Positions 8,753-16,567 of a stretch of 64,000 bases of DNA are shown piece by piece; the first letter of the stretch is position 1, and every line of letters begins with the position of its first letter. A model generated the notes under the pieces. The model did not search any database, had not been told where the DNA came from, and saw only the letters and a list, made by a program, of their open reading frames with translations. Origin of the DNA: Marivita sp041725935 (GTDB lineage: Bacteria; Pseudomonadota; Alphaproteobacteria; Rhodobacterales; Rhodobacteraceae); the NCBI GenBank assembly GCA_041725935.1, contig JBGRQD010000002.1, positions 62,001-126,000 of the forward strand. Direction: 5' to 3'. The position numbers were made by a program, and so were the translations under genes.

Positions 8753-9076
8753 TCAGATTTGCTTTTCGGGCATCTGGACCACGAGACCGTCCAGCGCGTC
8801 GCTGACCTTGAGCTGGCACGTCAGACGCGACCGCTCGGGGTTCGGCTCATAGGCGAAATCGAGCATGTCCTCTTCCATGTCTTCCTTCGGCGGCAGCTTG
8901 CCGACCCAGTCGGGATGGACATAGACATGGCAGGTCGAACAGGCGCAGGCCCCGCCGCAATCCGCCTCGATGCCCGGAATGCCGTTGTCGCGTGCGCCTT
9001 CCATCACGGTCAGCCCGTTGGCCACGTCCACGACATGCTCGGTGCCGCCATGCTCAATATAAGTGATCTTTGCCAT
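8753..9076 (-). CDS. fdxE: 2Fe-2S ferredoxin, adrenodoxin/FdVI type
   Basis: This 107-residue ferredoxin has the vertebrate/ISC-type cluster motif C-x5-C-x2-C with Cys40, Cys46 and Cys49, plus a fourth cysteine in RLTCQ (Cys87). It closely resembles Rhodobacter capsulatus ferredoxin VI in the IEHGGTEH, ADCGGACACSTCH, FAYEPNPERSRLTCQ and C-terminal MPEKQI segments; that protein has been linked to iron-sulfur cluster biogenesis or to P450-type electron transfer. It is cytoplasmic and small, as expected. Its upstream region contains a TTTGACGTCAAA palindrome shared with the divergent neighbour. The symbol follows the R. capsulatus naming and is less certain than the family. Confidence 0.93.
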   Translation of the reverse strand: MAKITYIEHGGTEHVVDVANGLTVMEGARDNGIPGIEADCGGACACSTCHVYVHPDWVGKLPPKEDMEEDMLDFAYEPNPERSRLTCQLKVSDALDGLVVQMPEKQI

Positions 9077-9142
9077 TACAGCGCTCTCCGTCTCTGAAAC
9101 CGTGTCTTACCTAGTCCGGCGCGACCAAACCTGCCAGCCCCT

Positions 9143-9154
9143 TTTGACGTCAAA
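9143..9154. promoter_or_regulatory. Candidate operator palindrome between fdxE and the OB-fold gene
   Basis: TTTGACGTCAAA is a perfect 12-bp palindrome in the 177-bp divergent intergenic region. It lies 67 bp upstream of the ferredoxin start and 100 bp upstream of the OB-fold gene start. The position suits a transcription factor site, but no regulator is encoded nearby and a chance palindrome of this length cannot be excluded. Confidence 0.25.
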
Positions 9155-9253
9155 TCGGCGTCAGGGCCCTGCCCGACCTGTTTGTTCCGGCGGCATCCGA
9201 AATCTGCGGAAAGCGCCCTTGCGCATCCCGCCGCATGTTCTATTTTTGTTCTT

Positions 9254-9673
9254 ATGCGTGTCTTCACCCCCCGCCCGGCTCAGACCGACTGGCCGCGCCC
9301 GCCGTCCTGTCTGCGGGCCGACCAGCTGCGCCTGCCGCCCGACAATGCGCGGATCTCGGTGGCGGGGCTGGTGATCCTGCGGCAGCGGCCGGGCACCGCC
9401 AAGGGTGTGATCTTCCTCACGCTCGAGGACGAGACCGGCACGGTGAACATCATCGTCTGGCGCAAGCTCTATGAACGCTACCGCCGCGCGGTGATCGCCG
9501 GGCGGATGCTGCGCGTCACCGGAAGGCTGCAAAGCGAAGGCGACGTGATCCATGTGATTGCCGAAGTGATCGAGGACATCTCGCCCCTGCTGGATCAGCT
9601 TCTGGCGCCCGCGCCGGAGGCCCCTGCAGAGGATCGACCAGAGGCGCTTTCACGAGACCCGCAAACAGGCTAG
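9254..9673 (+). CDS. OB-fold protein matching the C-terminus of error-prone polymerase DnaE2
   Basis: The 139-residue product has one nucleic-acid-binding OB-fold (about residues 20-115). Its sequence (RADQLRLPPDNARISVAGLV, RQRPGTAKGVIF, LEDETGTVNIIVW, GRLQSEGDVIHVIAE) is that of the extreme C-terminal domain of DnaE2, the C-family polymerase of the ImuA-ImuB-DnaE2 mutasome. The remaining roughly 950 residues of DnaE2 are absent: upstream bases hold no polymerase sequence. It is either a decayed 3' remnant that keeps its frame or a stand-alone derivative now expressed from its own start. ATG 9254 is the first good start; an in-frame TTG at 9182 is possible. The intact frame and unbroken OB-fold slightly favour function. 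Confidence 0.6.
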   Translation: MRVFTPRPAQTDWPRPPSCLRADQLRLPPDNARISVAGLVILRQRPGTAKGVIFLTLEDETGTVNIIVWRKLYERYRRAVIAGRMLRVTGRLQSEGDVIHVIAEVIEDISPLLDQLLAPAPEAPAEDRPEALSRDPQTG

Positions 9674-9715
9674 ACTGCGCCCGAGCAGAAACAGTCAAAC
9701 AGGCGCACATCCTCC

Positions 9716-10231
9716 GTGACCCCCCTCCCGTCAGCGTTCCGGGCATTGTGGGCCGTGGCCTTGGCCACTCTCGCCGCCTGTTCCGGACCGGGGCCTCTGG
9801 GTGAGGATGCGGCCGCCCCGCCGGTGCCCGATTTCGCCTCGGCGCAGATTGCCCCGCCCCCCGGCGTCAATCCGGGCGGCTGCTGGGTCCGCGACATCGC
9901 CCCGGCCGAATTGGAAACCGTCACCCGTCAGGTCGAGGTCGCGCCGACGCGGTTCCGCACCGAAACGGTTCAGGTGATCAAGCGAGAACGGCAGGTGCTG
10001 ATCTTCGAGACCCCCTGCCCCGACGCGCTGACCCCCGATCTGATCTCGACCCTGCAACGGGCGCTCGACGCGCGCGGGCTGTACCGGGGTCCGATCAACG
10101 GGGTGATGGATGTCCGCACCCGGCAAGCCGTGCGCCGCTACCAGTCGGGCCGCGGCCTGCCCAGCGGGCTTCTGTCGATCCAGTCGGCCCGTGGCCTTGG
10201 GTTGCTGGCGACCCCGCGCGACCAGCTTTGA
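9716..10231 (+). CDS. Peptidoglycan-binding-domain lipoprotein
   Basis: The 171-residue product starts at GTG with a short hydrophobic signal ending in the lipobox LAAC (Cys near residue 22), so it should be lipid-anchored in the periplasm. After a Pro/Ala-rich linker and a region rich in Val/Thr/Arg, the C-terminal 65 residues fit a PG_binding_1 fold (LISTLQRALDARGLYRGPINGVMDVRTRQAVRRYQ), a three-helix domain that binds cell-wall peptides. No catalytic domain is attached. It stands 42 bp after the OB-fold gene, and 232 bp of AT-richer regulatory sequence follows. Function beyond cell-wall association is not known. Confidence 0.78.
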   Translation: MTPLPSAFRALWAVALATLAACSGPGPLGEDAAAPPVPDFASAQIAPPPGVNPGGCWVRDIAPAELETVTRQVEVAPTRFRTETVQVIKRERQVLIFETPCPDALTPDLISTLQRALDARGLYRGPINGVMDVRTRQAVRRYQSGRGLPSGLLSIQSARGLGLLATPRDQL

Positions 10232-10253
10232 GCGCCGCGACTCGGGACAGGCA

Positions 10254-10376
10254 AGTTTGCACAAAAGGGTTTGCAACTTTGCAAAATCGACATTCGGCAA
10301 AAGAAACTCTGCATAATGGGGTCGGGTTTGCAAAAGTTTGCAATATGGTAGCGCCAAAACTGCAAAGTTTTTGCGG
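10254..10376 (+). promoter_or_regulatory. Cluster of TTTGCAA-type operator half-sites upstream of prpE
   Basis: Repeated TTTGCA half-sites occur at 10256-10261, 10270-10277 with 10278-10285, 10327-10334 with 10337-10344, and a divergent pair at 10360-10367 with 10370-10376. Half-sites in the pairs are spaced 8 or 10 bases start to start, so on one face or nearly one face of the helix. TTTGCAAA repeats are the known target type of ScfR/RamB-family regulators, including the propionate-responsive PccR of Rhodobacter sphaeroides. Their location ahead of a propionyl-CoA synthetase gene supports the reading; the exact spacing differs from the published PccR site as I remember it. Confidence 0.65.
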
Positions 10377-10463
10377 CCTTCTGCCGCGCGATTGATCCAG
10401 AAGCTTGCCGCAGCGCTGCGCGCGGCGTACCCCAAGGGCAATACGTCACAGGAGGAGATCGGT

Positions 10464-12356
10464 ATGGGCTATCAAGAGGTCTACGAACGCTGGAAAACCG
10501 ACCCGGAAGGGTTCTGGATGGAACAGGCCGAGGCGATCGACTGGGACCGCAAACCCAGCAAGGCGCTGTTCGATAAAGGCAACGACTTGCATGAGTGGTT
10601 TGCCGATGGCCTGACCAACACCTGCTGGAACGCCGTCGACCGCCATGTCGAGGCCGGGCGCGGTGGACAGGTGGCGATCATCCATGACAGCCCGATCACC
10701 GGCACCCTGCACAAGATCACCTATGCCGAGCTGCGCAACCGCGTTGCCCGCCTTGCCGGAGCGCTGCGCGCCAAGGGCATCGAAAAGGGCGACCGGGTGA
10801 TCATCTACATGCCGATGGTGCCCGAGGCGCTGGAGGCGATGCTGGCCTGCACCCGGCTTGGCGCGGTGCATTCGGTGGTGTTCGGCGGGTTTGCCGCCAA
10901 CGAACTGGCGGTGCGTATCGACGACGCCAAGCCCAAGGCGATCATCGCCGCGTCCTGCGGACTCGAGCCGGGGCGCGTGGTCCATTACAAGCCGTTGCTG
11001 GACGGGGCCATCGATCAGGCGACGCACAAACCCGACTTCACCGTCATCTTTCAGCGTGAACAGGAAGTGGCCCATCTGGAAGAGGGCCGCGATTTCGATT
11101 GGCATGGCTTCCAATACGGCGTCGAACCCGCCGAATGTGTGCCGGTCGAGGGCAACCATCCGGCCTATGTGCTCTACACCTCCGGCACCACCGGCGCACC
11201 CAAGGGCGTGATCCGTCACACCGGCGGGCATCTGGTGGCGTTGAACTGGTCGATGAAGAACATCTACAATGTCGATCCCGGCGACACGTTCTGGGCCGCG
11301 TCCGACGTGGGCTGGGTCGTGGGCCACAGCTACATCTGCTACGCGCCGTTGATCCACGGCAACACCACCATCGTGTTCGAGGGCAAACCCGTGGGCACGC
11401 CCGACGCGGGCACGTTCTGGCGGGTCATCGCAGACCACAAGGTGCGCAGCTTCTTCACCGCACCGACCGCGTTCCGCGCCGTAAAACGCGACGACCCCAA
11501 GGGAGAGTTCGTCAAGCAATACGACCTGTCCTGCCTGAACGCGATCTATCTCGCGGGCGAGCGCGCTGATCCCGACACGATCGAATGGGCGATGAACGTC
11601 ACCGGCAAACCGGTCTATGACCATTGGTGGCAGACCGAAACCGGCTGGACCATCGCCGGCATGCCTGCGGGGATCGAAAAGCTGCCGGTCAAGATCGGCT
11701 CTCCCTCGGTGCCGATGCCGGGCTATGACGTGCAGATCCTCGACGAGGGCGGACACCCGCTGCCCAAAGGCGAACTGGGGGCCATCGCGGTCAAGCTGCC
11801 GCTGCCGCCGGGCACGCTCCCGACGCTGTGGAATGCCGAGGACCGGTTCCGCAAATCCTACCTCTCGCGCTTTCCCGGTTATTACGAGACCGGCGACGCG
11901 GGCATGATCGACGAGGATGGATACCTCTACATCATGGCGCGCACCGATGACGTGATCAACGTTGCAGGTCACCGCCTGTCCACCGGCGGCATGGAAGAGG
12001 TGCTGGCAGCACATCCGGACGTGGCGGAATGTGCGGTGATCGGTGTCGGCGACGAATTGAAGGGCCAGCTTCCGATGGGGTTTGTCTGTCTCACCAAAGG
12101 TGTGGACCGGCCACACGAGGACATCGTCAAGGAATGCGTCAAACTGGTGCGCGAAAAGATCGGGCCGGTGGCGGCGTTCAAGCTCTGTGCGGTGGTGGAC
12201 CGTCTGCCAAAGACCCGGTCCGGCAAGATCCTGCGGGCCACCATGGTCAAGATCGCCGACAGCGAAGATTTCAAGATGCCCGCGACGATCGACGATCCGG
12301 TGATCCTTGATGAGATCAGGACCACGCTGCAGGGGATGGGTTACGCCAAGGGGTAA
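10464..12356 (+). CDS. prpE: Propionyl-CoA synthetase
   Basis: This 630-residue AMP-forming acyl-CoA synthetase activates propionate (and less well acetate) to the CoA thioester through an acyl-adenylate. Motifs include the P-loop-like YTSGTTGAPKGV near residue 240, the adenylate-binding region YDHWWQTETGW, YETGD and the C-terminal lysine motif TRSGKILR. The segments LAGERADPDTIEWA and MPAGIEKLPVKIGSPSVPMPGYDV match PrpE rather than acetyl-CoA synthetase Acs. ATG 10464 follows a strong GGAGGAGA ribosome site at 10451-10458. Longer upstream frames would run through the operator region. Regulation by a short-chain-acyl-CoA-responsive ScfR-type protein is likely from the upstream TTTGCAA cluster. 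Confidence 0.9.
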   Translation: MGYQEVYERWKTDPEGFWMEQAEAIDWDRKPSKALFDKGNDLHEWFADGLTNTCWNAVDRHVEAGRGGQVAIIHDSPITGTLHKITYAELRNRVARLAGALRAKGIEKGDRVIIYMPMVPEALEAMLACTRLGAVHSVVFGGFAANELAVRIDDAKPKAIIAASCGLEPGRVVHYKPLLDGAIDQATHKPDFTVIFQREQEVAHLEEGRDFDWHGFQYGVEPAECVPVEGNHPAYVLYTSGTTGAPKGVIRHTGGHLVALNWSMKNIYNVDPGDTFWAASDVGWVVGHSYICYAPLIHGNTTIVFEGKPVGTPDAGTFWRVIADHKVRSFFTAPTAFRAVKRDDPKGEFVKQYDLSCLNAIYLAGERADPDTIEWAMNVTGKPVYDHWWQTETGWTIAGMPAGIEKLPVKIGSPSVPMPGYDVQILDEGGHPLPKGELGAIAVKLPLPPGTLPTLWNAEDRFRKSYLSRFPGYYETGDAGMIDEDGYLYIMARTDDVINVAGHRLSTGGMEEVLAAHPDVAECAVIGVGDELKGQLPMGFVCLTKGVDRPHEDIVKECVKLVREKIGPVAAFKLCAVVDRLPKTRSGKILRATMVKIADSEDFKMPATIDDPVILDEIRTTLQGMGYAKG

Positions 12357-12362
12357 TCGCGG

Positions 12363-12401
12363 CGGATGCGTTGACGCATCCGGTTTTTCCGTTGACGGAA
12401 A
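12363..12401. repeat. Second copy of the paired TCGA/TTGA-centred palindromes
   Basis: 12363-12382 (CGGATGCGT arms) and 12386-12401 (TTTCCGT arms) are two palindromes, each with only a central T-G mismatch. They reproduce the arm sequences of the pair at 6295-6335 in the same order, with TTGA replacing TCGA in the middle. They lie between convergent prpE and degP, ahead of the separate degP terminator. Repetition of both elements in the same order shows that the pair is a unit. Confidence 0.72.
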
Positions 12402-12426
12402 GACAGCCCTGAAACGGCTGCAGAAC

Positions 12427-12457
12427 AAAAAAGGGCGCCGAAAACCTCGGCGCCCTT
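12427..12457 (-). terminator. Rho-independent terminator of degP
   Basis: On the minus strand an 11-bp perfect stem (AAGGGCGCCGA and its complement, five-base loop) is followed by a run of six U residues, 22 bp after the degP stop codon. This is a textbook intrinsic terminator for the minus strand. Confidence 0.88.
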
Positions 12458-12478
12458 CTGCGTTTCTGAGTGGTGGTC

Positions 12479-13948
12479 TTACTCGTCTTCGGCAATGTTC
12501 AGCGCGACGAAGCGCGGATCGCCCGCGCGGCGGACCAGCAGCAGGATCGACTTGCGGCCTGCCTCTTTCGCCTCTGTAATCCGGTCTTCAAGATCGGTCA
12601 GAGCAAGTACCGGCGACTGCCCTGCTTCGGTGATCACGTCACCTGCGCGCAGACCCTTTTCGAACGCCTCTGTGGTTTCGTCCACATCCATCACGGCGAG
12701 ACCTTTGGCGGTGTCCGGCAGTTCAAGCTGCTCGCGAATTTCGGCGGTCAGCGGGCTGAGCGTAAGACCCATGAGCTCCATTGACTGCGGCGTTTCTTCG
12801 ACGTCAGGACCGGGCTGCGATGCGGGCACGGCACTTTCAGCCTCTTCGCGGCGACCCAATGTCACCAGCAACGTCTGGTTTTCGCCATCGCGGTTGATGA
12901 CCACGCGGACCGCCTTGCCGACTTCGGTGTTGCCGACCTGCCGCACGAGACCGCGTGTGTCTTCGACATCTCGACCATCGAAGCTGATGATGACATCACC
13001 GGCCTGCAGACCTGCGTCCATTGCCGGACCTTCGGGAACATCAGAGATCAACGCACCTTCGGCAGAGGCCAGACCCAGCGCTTCTGCCACGTCTTCGGTC
13101 ACATCCTGAATGCGGACACCGAGCCAGCCGCGGCGGGTTTCGCCGAATTCCTGAAGCTGGTCGACAACGCGGGTGACGACATTGGACGCCATCGAAAAGC
13201 CGATACCGATCGAGCCGCCATTGGGCGACAGGATCGCCGTGTTCACGCCGATCACGTCCCCGTCCATGTTGAACAGCGGACCACCGGAGTTGCCGCGGTT
13301 GATGGCGGCGTCGGTCTGGATGTAATCGTCATAGGTGCCGCTGAGCGCACGGTTGCGGGCGGACACGATACCGGCAGAGACAGAAAAGCCCTGTCCGAGC
13401 GGGTTGCCCATCGCCATGACCCAGTCACCGACGCGAGCGGTGTCACTGTCGCCGAAGGTGACGAATTTCAGCGGTGTTTCGCTTTCAACCTTGAGGAGTG
13501 CGATGTCTGTGTTTGGGTCGGTGCCGACGATGGTTGCGGGCAGTTCGAAACCTTCGAAGAATTCGATCAGGACCTCATCCGCGCCTTCGATGACGTGGTT
13601 GTTGGTCACGATATAGCCGTCTTCGGAGATCACGAACCCCGACCCCAGCGCCGAGGACCGACGCGGGCGGTCGCCCTGGCCGTTGCGGTCCTGGAAATCA
13701 CGGAAGAAATCCTCGAAGGGGGAGCCTTCGGGGACGATGCCCTGCGGACCGGTGCGGCCTGCTACGGTGGTCGATGTCGTGATATTGACCACCGAAGGGC
13801 TGATCTTTTCGGCGAGGTTCGCAAAGCTTTCCTGCGCCTGCCCCATCAACGATTGTGCGAGGATGAGGATCATGGACAACGAGGTCAGCCAGAACATGCG
13901 CAGCGGCGTGCTCCGGTCCCGTTGAATGGTTTTTGCCTGAGAGGTCAA
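12479..13948 (-). CDS. degP: Do/DegP-like periplasmic serine protease
   Basis: DegP/MucD-type HtrA protease-chaperone that degrades misfolded envelope proteins. The 489-residue product has an N-terminal hydrophobic export segment (FWLTSLSMILILAQSLMGQAQ), a trypsin-like domain with the triad His in TNNHVIEG, Asp in NTDIALLKV and Ser in NRGNSGGPL, and two PDZ domains in the C-terminal half. The start is TTG at 13946-13948, supported by an AAGGAG ribosome site six bases upstream (13955-13960); the open frame continues further upstream without a better start. It lies downstream of hflK-hflC-DUF2065 but is separated from them by 150 bp, so it probably has its own promoter as well. Confidence 0.93.
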   Translation of the reverse strand: MTSQAKTIQRDRSTPLRMFWLTSLSMILILAQSLMGQAQESFANLAEKISPSVVNITTSTTVAGRTGPQGIVPEGSPFEDFFRDFQDRNGQGDRPRRSSALGSGFVISEDGYIVTNNHVIEGADEVLIEFFEGFELPATIVGTDPNTDIALLKVESETPLKFVTFGDSDTARVGDWVMAMGNPLGQGFSVSAGIVSARNRALSGTYDDYIQTDAAINRGNSGGPLFNMDGDVIGVNTAILSPNGGSIGIGFSMASNVVTRVVDQLQEFGETRRGWLGVRIQDVTEDVAEALGLASAEGALISDVPEGPAMDAGLQAGDVIISFDGRDVEDTRGLVRQVGNTEVGKAVRVVINRDGENQTLLVTLGRREEAESAVPASQPGPDVEETPQSMELMGLTLSPLTAEIREQLELPDTAKGLAVMDVDETTEAFEKGLRAGDVITEAGQSPVLALTDLEDRITEAKEAGRKSILLLVRRAGDPRFVALNIAEDE

Positions 13949-14098
13949 GGGAAACTCCTTCGTCTTTGGTGCGGTGCAGCCACCGCACCTGCCTGTCATG
14001 CTCTCAATGTAGGTGCGCGGACGCAACACGCAAACAGGAAAGCGGCACATCAAGTGCATGTGACTTGAACGTGAAAACGGCGGTTGGGTTCCGGTCGT

Positions 14099-14290
14099 TC
14101 AAAAGCTCTGCAATATCCAAAGCATAGCCACGCCGGTGGCCACCGAGGACACGCCGATCAGACGCCGCAAATCCAGCGGCATCGCGCGCATCGCCTCGAG
14201 CATGCGTTCCAAAAGCGAAGGGGCCAGCGCATAGGCCAGCCCCTCGATGATCAGCACAAGCGCAAGGCCGTGGATCACGGTCTCGATCAA
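14099..14290 (-). CDS. DUF2065 (YjeT-like) small membrane protein
   Basis: The 63-residue protein has two hydrophobic segments separated by a basic loop (ERMLEAMRAMPLDLRRLIG), the layout of the YjeT/DUF2065 family that accompanies hflK-hflC in many proteobacteria. Its start overlaps the hflC stop by four bases (ATGA-type coupling), so it is translated with hflC. Function is not established; the fixed position suggests a link with the HflKC-FtsH complex in the inner membrane. Confidence 0.85.
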   Translation of the reverse strand: MIETVIHGLALVLIIEGLAYALAPSLLERMLEAMRAMPLDLRRLIGVSSVATGVAMLWILQSF

Positions 14291-15318
14291 TTGGTCGCGT
14301 CCTCGGCCGGCGTATCGTTCTCCAGCTCTTCTTCAAGACGCTGGCGTTCGAGCTCTGGCAGGTTTGGCGAGATCGTGGCTTCGGGCGCCATGTCACGCAG
14401 GCTCTCGATGTCGATTTCCTGCACCTCAATCTGTCCCAGACCGTCGGCGCGGATTGCTCCGAACATCTGACCCAGGAATTGGCTTTCCGGTGAGAAGACC
14501 AATGTCGAATTGTCCTTGTTCAGCGACCGCTCCATCGCGGCCAGTGACCGGTAGAAGGCAAAGAAGTCCGGGTTGGACCCATAGGCTTCGGCGTAGATCT
14601 GGTTGCGTTCGGCATCGGCCTCACCCTGTGTGATGCTGGCTTCCCGCTGTGCGTTGGACACGGTTTCGACCACGGTCCGGTCGGCGGCAGCACGCACACG
14701 CTGAGCCGCTTCGTTACCACGGGCGATCTCGTCCGCCGCTTCACGTTCACGCTCGGCGCGCATCCGGGCAAAGGTGGCCGAGAGGTTTTGTTCCGGCAGG
14801 TTGGTCTGCTTGAGGCGCACGTCGACGATTTCCAGTCCGAGACCTGCTGCGCTTGTCCGGGCCTGATCGCGGATGCGCAGGGCCAGATCACGACGCTGCG
14901 GCGACAGGATGGTGTCGGAGGTCACCTGATCGGCACCCAGAACTTCGCGGATCTGGGCGTTCAGGACCGAAGACAGACGGTCTTCCGCAACCCGTGTACC
15001 ACCGATGCCGACCGCTTGGCGGAACTGCACCACGTCGGCGATCCGGTAGCGGGTGAAAGCATCGACCACAAGACGACGGTCATCCGAAGGTGTGACCTCG
15101 ATCGTGTCGGTGTCCAACGACAGGATGCGACCGTCATAGCGCACGACTTCCTGGATCAGAGGGACCTTGAAGTTGAGGCCCGGCTCTTCGATGACCTGCT
15201 TGATCTGACCGAATTGCAGGACAAGCACTTTTTCACGCTCATCGACGATGAAGATCGACGACAGCAGACCGACGACGGCAAGAACGCCAATCGGCAGAAG
15301 AAAAGCGGATTTACGCAT
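14287..15318 (-). CDS. hflC: HflC, FtsH modulator (SPFH/band-7 protein)
   Basis: HflC forms with HflK the large periplasmic-facing cage that surrounds and modulates the membrane protease FtsH. The 343-residue protein has one N-terminal membrane anchor (FLLPIGVLAVVGLLSSIFIV), the start of the SPFH domain at VDEREKVLVLQFGQI, and the long charged helix (RMRAEREREAADEIARGNEAAQRVRAAADR) expected of the family. The C-terminal acidic tail is rich in Glu. The start codon shares one base with the hflK stop and the end overlaps DUF2065, so these three genes form one operon. Confidence 0.95.
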   Translation of the reverse strand: MRKSAFLLPIGVLAVVGLLSSIFIVDEREKVLVLQFGQIKQVIEEPGLNFKVPLIQEVVRYDGRILSLDTDTIEVTPSDDRRLVVDAFTRYRIADVVQFRQAVGIGGTRVAEDRLSSVLNAQIREVLGADQVTSDTILSPQRRDLALRIRDQARTSAAGLGLEIVDVRLKQTNLPEQNLSATFARMRAEREREAADEIARGNEAAQRVRAAADRTVVETVSNAQREASITQGEADAERNQIYAEAYGSNPDFFAFYRSLAAMERSLNKDNSTLVFSPESQFLGQMFGAIRADGLGQIEVQEIDIESLRDMAPEATISPNLPELERQRLEEELENDTPAEDATN

Positions 15319-16499
15319 CAGTTCGATCCTCCAGTGCTGGTCTGGCTAGAGCGGCGAAGTTCGTTGATCGGCAGGTAAGGCAACACGCCTTGACCGTCCG
15401 AGCTTCCGGCCTCGTCGAGCAGGATTTTGTCCATGTCGCCCAAAGTCCGTTCGATTGTCTCGAGATACAGGCGGCGCTGAGTGACTTCCGGTGCCTCGTT
15501 GAATTCCTGGGCCACAGCGATAAAGCGGCTGGCTTCACCGATGGCTTCGTTGACGACGCGCGCCCTGTAACCTTCGGCTTCTTCAAGGATCTGTGCAGCA
15601 GAACCACGGGCCTCGGCGAGGACGCGGTTCGCATAGGCATCCGCCTGACGCTGCAAGCGGTCACGTTCCTGTTCGGCGGCTTGCACTTCGCGGAAGGCGT
15701 CGATCACTTCGCTGGGCGGATCAGCCGTGTCGAGGTTCACACGGACGATGGTGATACCGCTTTCATACTCGTCCAGCGTCGACTGAATGTTTTCACGGGC
15801 GGTATCGGCAATCAAGCCACGGTCACGGTTGAGGATCGGCGCCAGATTGGTTGCCGCGATGATTTCGCGCATCACAGCCTCGGACACCGCCTGAACCGTC
15901 ACTTGCGGATCGCGCAGGTTGAACAGAAGCTTCGCCGGATCGCTGATGTTCCAGACCACCTGGAAGTCGATGTCCACGATGTTGGCGTCTGTGGTCAGCA
16001 TCAGTCCATCACCGCCAGCACCGCGGCCGCCACCAATGTTTTCGGTCCGTTCGGACGTCACGTTCACCACTTCGGCAGTCACAAACGGCCACGGGGCAAA
16101 GTTGAGGCCCGGATTACCAGTGGAGTAATATTCACCAAGGAACAGTTCGACCGACTGTTCTTCAGGGCGGACAGTGTAGAAGCTGGAAAAGGCCCAAAGC
16201 GCAAGAGCACCCAGTGCAGCCAGACCAACAGTGCCGCGCGTCAGCTTGAAACCGTCGCCGCCATCACCGCCGCCCCCGGAGCCATTCATGCCCCCGTCGC
16301 CGCCACGACCACCCATCAGGACGCGCAGGCGTTCCTGACCCTTCTTCATCAACTCGTCAATTTCGGGAATTTGCGGCTGGTTGCCGTCACCGGGACGCCG
16401 CCCTCCCCCATTGTTGCCGCCACGTGGGCGATCGTCGCCACGGTCTCCACCGTTGTTGCCGCCACCGCCGCCCCACGGGCCGCCACTGTTACCTGCCAT
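15318..16499 (-). CDS. hflK: HflK, FtsH modulator (SPFH/band-7 protein)
   Basis: Partner of HflC in the FtsH-regulating complex. The 393-residue protein has a long Gly/Asn-rich cytoplasmic N-terminus (residues 1-90, with NSGGPWGGGGGNNGGDRGD-like low-complexity runs typical of HflK), a single membrane span (LAALGALALWAFSSFYTV) and an SPFH domain beginning VRPEEQSVELFLGEYY. A charged coiled-coil region rich in Ala/Glu/Arg follows. It is the first gene of the hflK-hflC-DUF2065 operon; 68 bp separate it from gor upstream on the same strand, with no visible terminator, so read-through from gor is possible. Confidence 0.95.
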   Translation of the reverse strand: MAGNSGGPWGGGGGNNGGDRGDDRPRGGNNGGGRRPGDGNQPQIPEIDELMKKGQERLRVLMGGRGGDGGMNGSGGGGDGGDGFKLTRGTVGLAALGALALWAFSSFYTVRPEEQSVELFLGEYYSTGNPGLNFAPWPFVTAEVVNVTSERTENIGGGRGAGGDGLMLTTDANIVDIDFQVVWNISDPAKLLFNLRDPQVTVQAVSEAVMREIIAATNLAPILNRDRGLIADTARENIQSTLDEYESGITIVRVNLDTADPPSEVIDAFREVQAAEQERDRLQRQADAYANRVLAEARGSAAQILEEAEGYRARVVNEAIGEASRFIAVAQEFNEAPEVTQRRLYLETIERTLGDMDKILLDEAGSSDGQGVLPYLPINELRRSSQTSTGGSN

Positions 16500-16567
16500 C
16501 TCGTCTCTTCCCCTCTCGGAACATTCGGTCTTTCGTTACTGCATACCTGTGGGCAAAGCTTGGAAAT

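Noticed and set aside
10446..12428. Minus-strand 660-codon open frame opposite prpE
   Set aside because: It mirrors a high-GC coding gene and has His/Arg-rich composition without motifs; prpE is the real gene.
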